The position numbers were made by a program, and so were the translations under genes. 22,514 bases of DNA from Blastocatellia bacterium (GTDB lineage: Bacteria; Acidobacteriota; Blastocatellia; Chloracidobacteriales; JADJPF01), in NCBI GenBank assembly GCA_016713405.1, contig JADJPF010000002.1, positions 1 to 22,514 of the forward strand. Reading direction: 5' to 3'. The notes under the pieces were generated by a model. That model did not search any database and was not told the origin of the DNA. It saw only the letters and a program-made list of their open reading frames with translations. Positions 18,630 to 22,514 of the stretch are shown piece by piece. Each line of letters opens with the position of its first letter. Within the stretch, counting starts at the first letter, position 1.

Positions 18630-21318
18630 ATGAAGTCAAGCAATATGTTATGCAATTATCGTCTACAAGTCTTTGCTTTCCTTTTAATATTGTTTAGTGC
18701 TTTTCAATTGTAACACAAGATTCTTATAATAAAGTGTATGCACAGCAACAAAGTTCAGTACCAGAAATTAGCCAAGTTAGTGAAACTTCTTTTAGAATGG
18801 ATAGTCTTTCAGAAGTAGTTATCAATGGACGTAATTTTACTAATGATAGTTTAGTGATTTTTGGAGATCAATTAGTTAAAAACTCAACCATTAGTTCTAC
18901 ACAAATAAGGTTTGGCTTGCCTGCACAAAATTTTGCAGGAGTAAAAACACTTTCTGTTATTACTCGTGCAGGCATAGCACAACAAGAAATAAATATTACA
19001 GCTAAACCAGTATCAGAATTAGCTGTAGGTGAAATAACAACTGTAGCAGGTGGAACATTTTCTTATGGTGATGGGCAAATAGCTAGTAAAGCTAATATAG
19101 CTGGTGTCGAAACGGTATTGTTTGACAAAGCTGGCAATATTTATTTTGCAGATACTTTTGGCGGTAGAGTTCGCCGCATTGACGCACAACAAAAGTTGTT
19201 ACAACTGTTGCTGGAGGGGAAAAGTAGCGGAAGATGGACAATTAGCTTTACTTTCAAGTATTGACCACGTGGACTTGCTTTAGATAATACTGGTAATCTA
19301 TTGATTGCAGATGATTTAACAAAATCTATCAAACGAGTTGATATATTAACAAACGCTATTAACACATTAGCTGGAGGTATAGAAGGCCCTGCATTTGGGG
19401 ATGGCGATTTAGCTATAAAAGCTTCTTTAGGTAAATTGGTTTCTGATGTAGCAGTTGATCAAAACAACAATATTTACATTGCTACAGAAGGTCGAATCCG
19501 TCGAATTGATGCTAAAACGGGGATCATCACAACTTTTGCAGGTAATGGTGAAAAATTGTTCTCTGGTGATGGTGCATTAGCAACTAATGCTGGACTAGGT
19601 GAATTCAAAATTGCAGTTGATCAAAGAAATCTTTTTTTTTATCAACTGAAAATAATAGAAGTTAGAAAAGTAGATCAACAACAAATATTATTACAACTAT
19701 TGCTGGTAATGGAAAAAGTCCTTTTGGGTCTAGCAATCCACTTGGGGATCGTGATGGAAAATTAGCTACAGAAATTCCAATTTCTCCTTTTGCACTTTCA
19801 CTAGATAAAGATAGTAATTTAATAATTATTGGTGTAGGGTTTGGCAAAATAGATTTTCAAACAGGTATTTATAATGAATTACAAACTAAATTTGTAGGTG
19901 CTAAAGATGATGGATTACTAATTAGTGGAGGAATAGCAGTTGATGCTAATGGCAATATTTTAATTAGTTCACAAACAGCTTTACTCTTAAGGGATGCTAG
20001 TACAGCAGAAGGCATTACTCAAATTATTGCTGGTAATAGACGGGTAAATTCTCGCGGAACTGAAGGACAAGCTAGCAATGCTTCTATTGGCTTGGCACTA
20101 TCAGCTGTTAGTGATCCAGTAGGAAACTTATTTGTTGGGATCTCCAAAACAACCTTATTTATAAAATAGATGCAACTACAGGAAATTTATTAACTGTTGC
20201 GGGTTCAGGCCAAAACTAATTTTTTAACAGTGGCGGTGGTGATGGAAAAGTTGCTACTGACTCAGACGTATCTTTTGCACTAACTAATATTACTGTAGAT
20301 AATTCAGGAAATATTTTTATTGTAGATAGTCTTGATGAGCGTGTCCGTAGAGTTGATGCACGTACCAAAATTATTACAACTGTTGCAGGTGCTTTTAGTC
20401 AAAGAATGGTTGCTGATGGTGAACTTGCACGGCTGGAAGTATTGAGCGTCACAGATGCTTTGGTAGATGATCAAGGTTAATTTGTTAATTTCAACAGGTG
20501 GGCGTATTCGCCAGTAGATGCTAGAACTAATATCATTACTACAATTGCTGGTACAGGTCAAAAGGTTCTAGCGGCGATGGAGGGTAGCAACTAAAGCAAC
20601 AATTTTCCCAACTGCTTTGGCAATGGACAGTAATAAAAATGTTTTCTTGGTAAATAATGACCGCATTCGTCGAATTGATGCTAAAACCAATATTATTACT
20701 ACGGTTGCTGGAAATGGGGAAACACGCTTTAGCGGTGAAGGTGGACTAGCTACTAATGCTGGACTAGGTTTTGTTTCTAATGTAAGTATTGGCGCAGATG
20801 GAGACTTGTTTATTAGTGCAGTTGATTTTGACCCTCAATCATTTAGAACTACTCAACGCATTTGGCGGGTTGATTCACAAACAAACGTTATTTCTAACTT
20901 TATTAGCGGTGATGAATCTATAGCTAAAGGTGATGGCGGCCAAGTTTCACAAGCAACCTAAGTGGTTTTGGTGGTAGGGTATCTGCTGATAAAGATGGTA
21001 ATTTATTAATTAGCACTTTTTTCTGACGCTTCTTCTAATGTCCGTTTTGTTAAACTTTCAGAAAATGTTAGAAGCACTATGCAAATAGTTGCAGGTAGTG
21101 TTAGTTATCAAAAACAAGTTTTAACAATTAATGGTCGTGGTTTTGATGATGACACTAAAGTAACAATTAATGGTAAAGATGTAACAAGCTTAATGATGAA
21201 CAAATCAGAAGATAAGCTTGATCTTCGAGGAAGTCGTAAGCAATTAAACCTTAGTAAAGCTAAAAATGAATTAGTAATTACTAATGCAGTAGGTGGTAGT
21301 TCAAGAATTTCTTTCTAA
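18630..21318 (+). CDS. Secreted IPT/TIG + NHL-repeat protein (heavily frameshifted)
   Basis: The ATG at 18630 has a strong ribosome-binding site. The signal peptide ('LQVFAFLLILFSAF...') needs one extra T in the run at 18701-18704 and is followed by a likely cleavage site at VYA-QQQ. Mature protein: an IPT/TIG domain ('VVINGRNFTNDSLVIFGDQL'), the linker 'AKPVSELAVGEITTVAGG' (nearly the same as in the protein at 738), about eight to ten NHL units, and a C-terminal Ig-like domain (21079-21318, 'LTINGRGFDDDTKVTINGKD'). Lesions lie near 18703, 19187, 19220, 19265, 19632-19640, 19658, 19680, 20138, 20476, 20512, 20561, 20583, 20957 and 21018, plus an in-frame TAA at 20217. The amino-acid pattern is well kept between lesions, so the damage is recent or artefactual. 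Likely an extracellular binding protein. Confidence 0.85.
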
Positions 21319-21340
21319 ATTTTGTTTGGTGAAGGTGAAT

Positions 21341-21374
21341 AAAGGGCAGTCTTTCGAGGCTGCCTTTTATTTTG
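21341..21374 (+). terminator. Intrinsic terminator with TTCG loop
   Basis: The stem GGCAGTCT / AGGCTGCC (21345-21352 and 21357-21364, one G-U pair) has a TTCG tetraloop. An AAAG before it and a TTTTATTTT tract after it complete a typical Rho-independent terminator 22 bases after the NHL stop. It also sits after the end of the leftward methyltransferase gene, where the opposite-strand T-tract (CCCTTTATT) is weaker. Confidence 0.85.
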
Positions 21375-21408
21375 TAACTTATATTTAATTTCTTTTGATT
21401 TTTCTGGA

Positions 21409-22476
21409 CTAGCACTTTGAAATGATCACTAATGCCACCAAGTATAAAGAAGTTTTTAAGGCCAGTCGAGTTTTTAATGACTTAAAACTATCAGGATCTT
21501 GTGTTATTAATTGCTCTAGCCGTTCTAGTAAACCTAACTTAATTAAAAAAATCTGCTTGCCTAGTAAAAACCAAGTTTTCTAGCCCAAATTCTTGTCCAT
21601 AATAAATTAATGCAGAAAAATTTACATCAGAAGTGACATCTTGTTCTCCAATATTTTCAAAAACTTGAGTCTTAAGTTTATGTTTAGAAAAACATTTTAT
21701 TGTTCCTGTTAAATTTTCTGGGCTATAAAGATGATCTGACAAATCACCACAATCAATAGTAATTATAAAGCCTTCTACTAGTGAGTTAACAAGGGTTTTA
21801 AAGCCATTTCACAGCATCTAAAATTAATTTCAATTATTTGATTTTCTATTAATTCAATTTTTAATTTTCTTAAGTATTCTTCTAGTTCACCGTTTTAGCC
21901 TTTTTTGCCAAAGGGTTTTAAGCTCTCGCCATCGCTATTTAAGTGGAAGCTCTTCATAGCTTACCTTTGGAAAACTGCACTTTGTGAACTGCAAAAGCGT
22001 CCAAAACTTCACTAGCAATAATAATTGCTGTTTGAGGATTTTCTTGTAACTCATTGTAATTTAACCATTTAACCGGCCCAGAAATGGAGCAAGTTTTCTT
22101 TTTGTAGTGTTTGCATTGTGGGGCTGATTTCGCAAACCGTGTATTGAAGGTTATTTGCCTGAGGAAAATTTTCTGTAATTAAACTATAAATAATATCAAA
22201 AGCAGTTGTCCATGCTAGCACCTATTTCCTAAAATATTGATTTTCTGGAGTTGAATCTAATTGTTTATAAAGCCGTAAACATTCTTTAGATAGCAATGCT
22301 CCAAAGCTAGCATCAACGTTTGCTGATGTGTAATAATCGCCACGCACACCAATTTTTCTTTATCATTAAAATAATAGCCTAAATTTTTATGATAAAGTGC
22401 TGTGTGCATAAACTCGTAAAGGTAATAGCACCAGTGTTTTTATTTGCTCAGTTAGTTTTGCTGATAGCTCAGTCAC
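21409..22476 (-). CDS. MidA/NDUFAF7-family (COG1565) SAM-dependent methyltransferase (heavily frameshifted)
   Basis: Piecewise translation of the minus strand gives the whole family pattern in order. The GTG at 22476 opens 'TELSAKLTEQIKT'. Then come 'ITFYEFMHTALYHKNLGYYF', 'GVRGDYYTSANVDASFGALL', motif I 'EIGAS', 'YTVCEISPTMQ', 'AIIIASEVLDAFAVH', 'GFIITIDCGD', 'GTIKCFSKHKL', 'GEQDVTSDVNFSAL' (21539-21742, the only long uninterrupted piece) and a tail 'ISDHFKVL'. The family methylates protein arginine (NDUFAF7 acts on complex I in mitochondria); bacterial targets are poorly known. At least eight indels are needed to join the pieces, and motif I (around 22220-22240) is badly damaged, so it may be a pseudogene. 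The 3' end is uncertain: the frame used last stops at 21409, but the 'FKVL' frame runs on. Convergent with the NHL gene. Confidence 0.75.
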
Positions 22477-22514
22477 TAAGCAAAATAGAATATAGAATTA
22501 TTGCCATTTTGCCC

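Noticed and set aside
5519..20219. Stop-codon reassignment (three in-frame stops at 5519, 7589 and 20217)
   Set aside because: Both TAG and TAA are used as normal stops at gene ends here, and the stops differ in type; sequence error or nonsense mutation is simpler.
1..22514. tRNA, rRNA, CRISPR array or prophage genes
   Set aside because: No cloverleaf, rRNA-like stretch, repeat-spacer array or phage structural genes were seen by eye on either strand.

Overview
This AT-rich window most likely comes from a member of the Acidobacteriota (Blastocatellia-like). The signs are the first residues of an ECF sigma factor of the TIGR02999 kind, a Ser/Thr kinase with the matching N-terminal preamble, an Oar-like TonB receptor with a carboxypeptidase-regulatory domain, and large secreted NHL/IPT proteins. 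This assignment is inferred from gene content; no marker gene is present.

Layout. At the left edge an ECF sigma factor begins on the minus strand (1-61). It is divergent from a plus-strand cluster: an NHL/IPT repeat protein (738-3901), a Ser/Thr kinase fused to a formylglycine-generating-enzyme (FGE) domain (3946-6082), and a secreted PEGA-repeat protein (6079-7467). The last two overlap by 4 bp. A minus-strand Oar-like TonB-dependent receptor (7436-10879) converges on this cluster and overlaps the PEGA gene tail to tail. Divergent from the receptor lies a very large WD40 gene (11079-18504). It is split by a complete 1414-bp ISKra4-family insertion sequence (11333-12746). A second NHL/IPT protein (18630-21318), paralogous to the first, follows and ends at a TTCG-loop terminator. 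A MidA-family (COG1565) methyltransferase lies convergent on the minus strand (21409-22476).

Common themes are envelope or periplasmic beta-propeller and Ig-like proteins, and signal transduction. The ECF sigma factor and kinase are likely regulators. The kinase carries a predicted extracytoplasmic FGE domain, and the PEGA, NHL and TonB proteins lie outside the inner membrane. The WD40 protein is probably a cytosolic scaffold, built from propellers alternating with a repeated, uncharacterised helical segment and carrying an embedded zinc ribbon.

Almost every gene is broken by single-base indels, usually in short A/T/G runs, and three in-frame stops are present. The density is very uneven. 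The second NHL gene has about 14 lesions in 2.7 kb and the WD40 middle part about 8 in 1 kb, but the last 4.2 kb of the WD40 gene has none. Uncorrected long-read errors are the simplest explanation, but local gene decay cannot be excluded. Gene boundaries below are given for the reconstructed, indel-corrected products.
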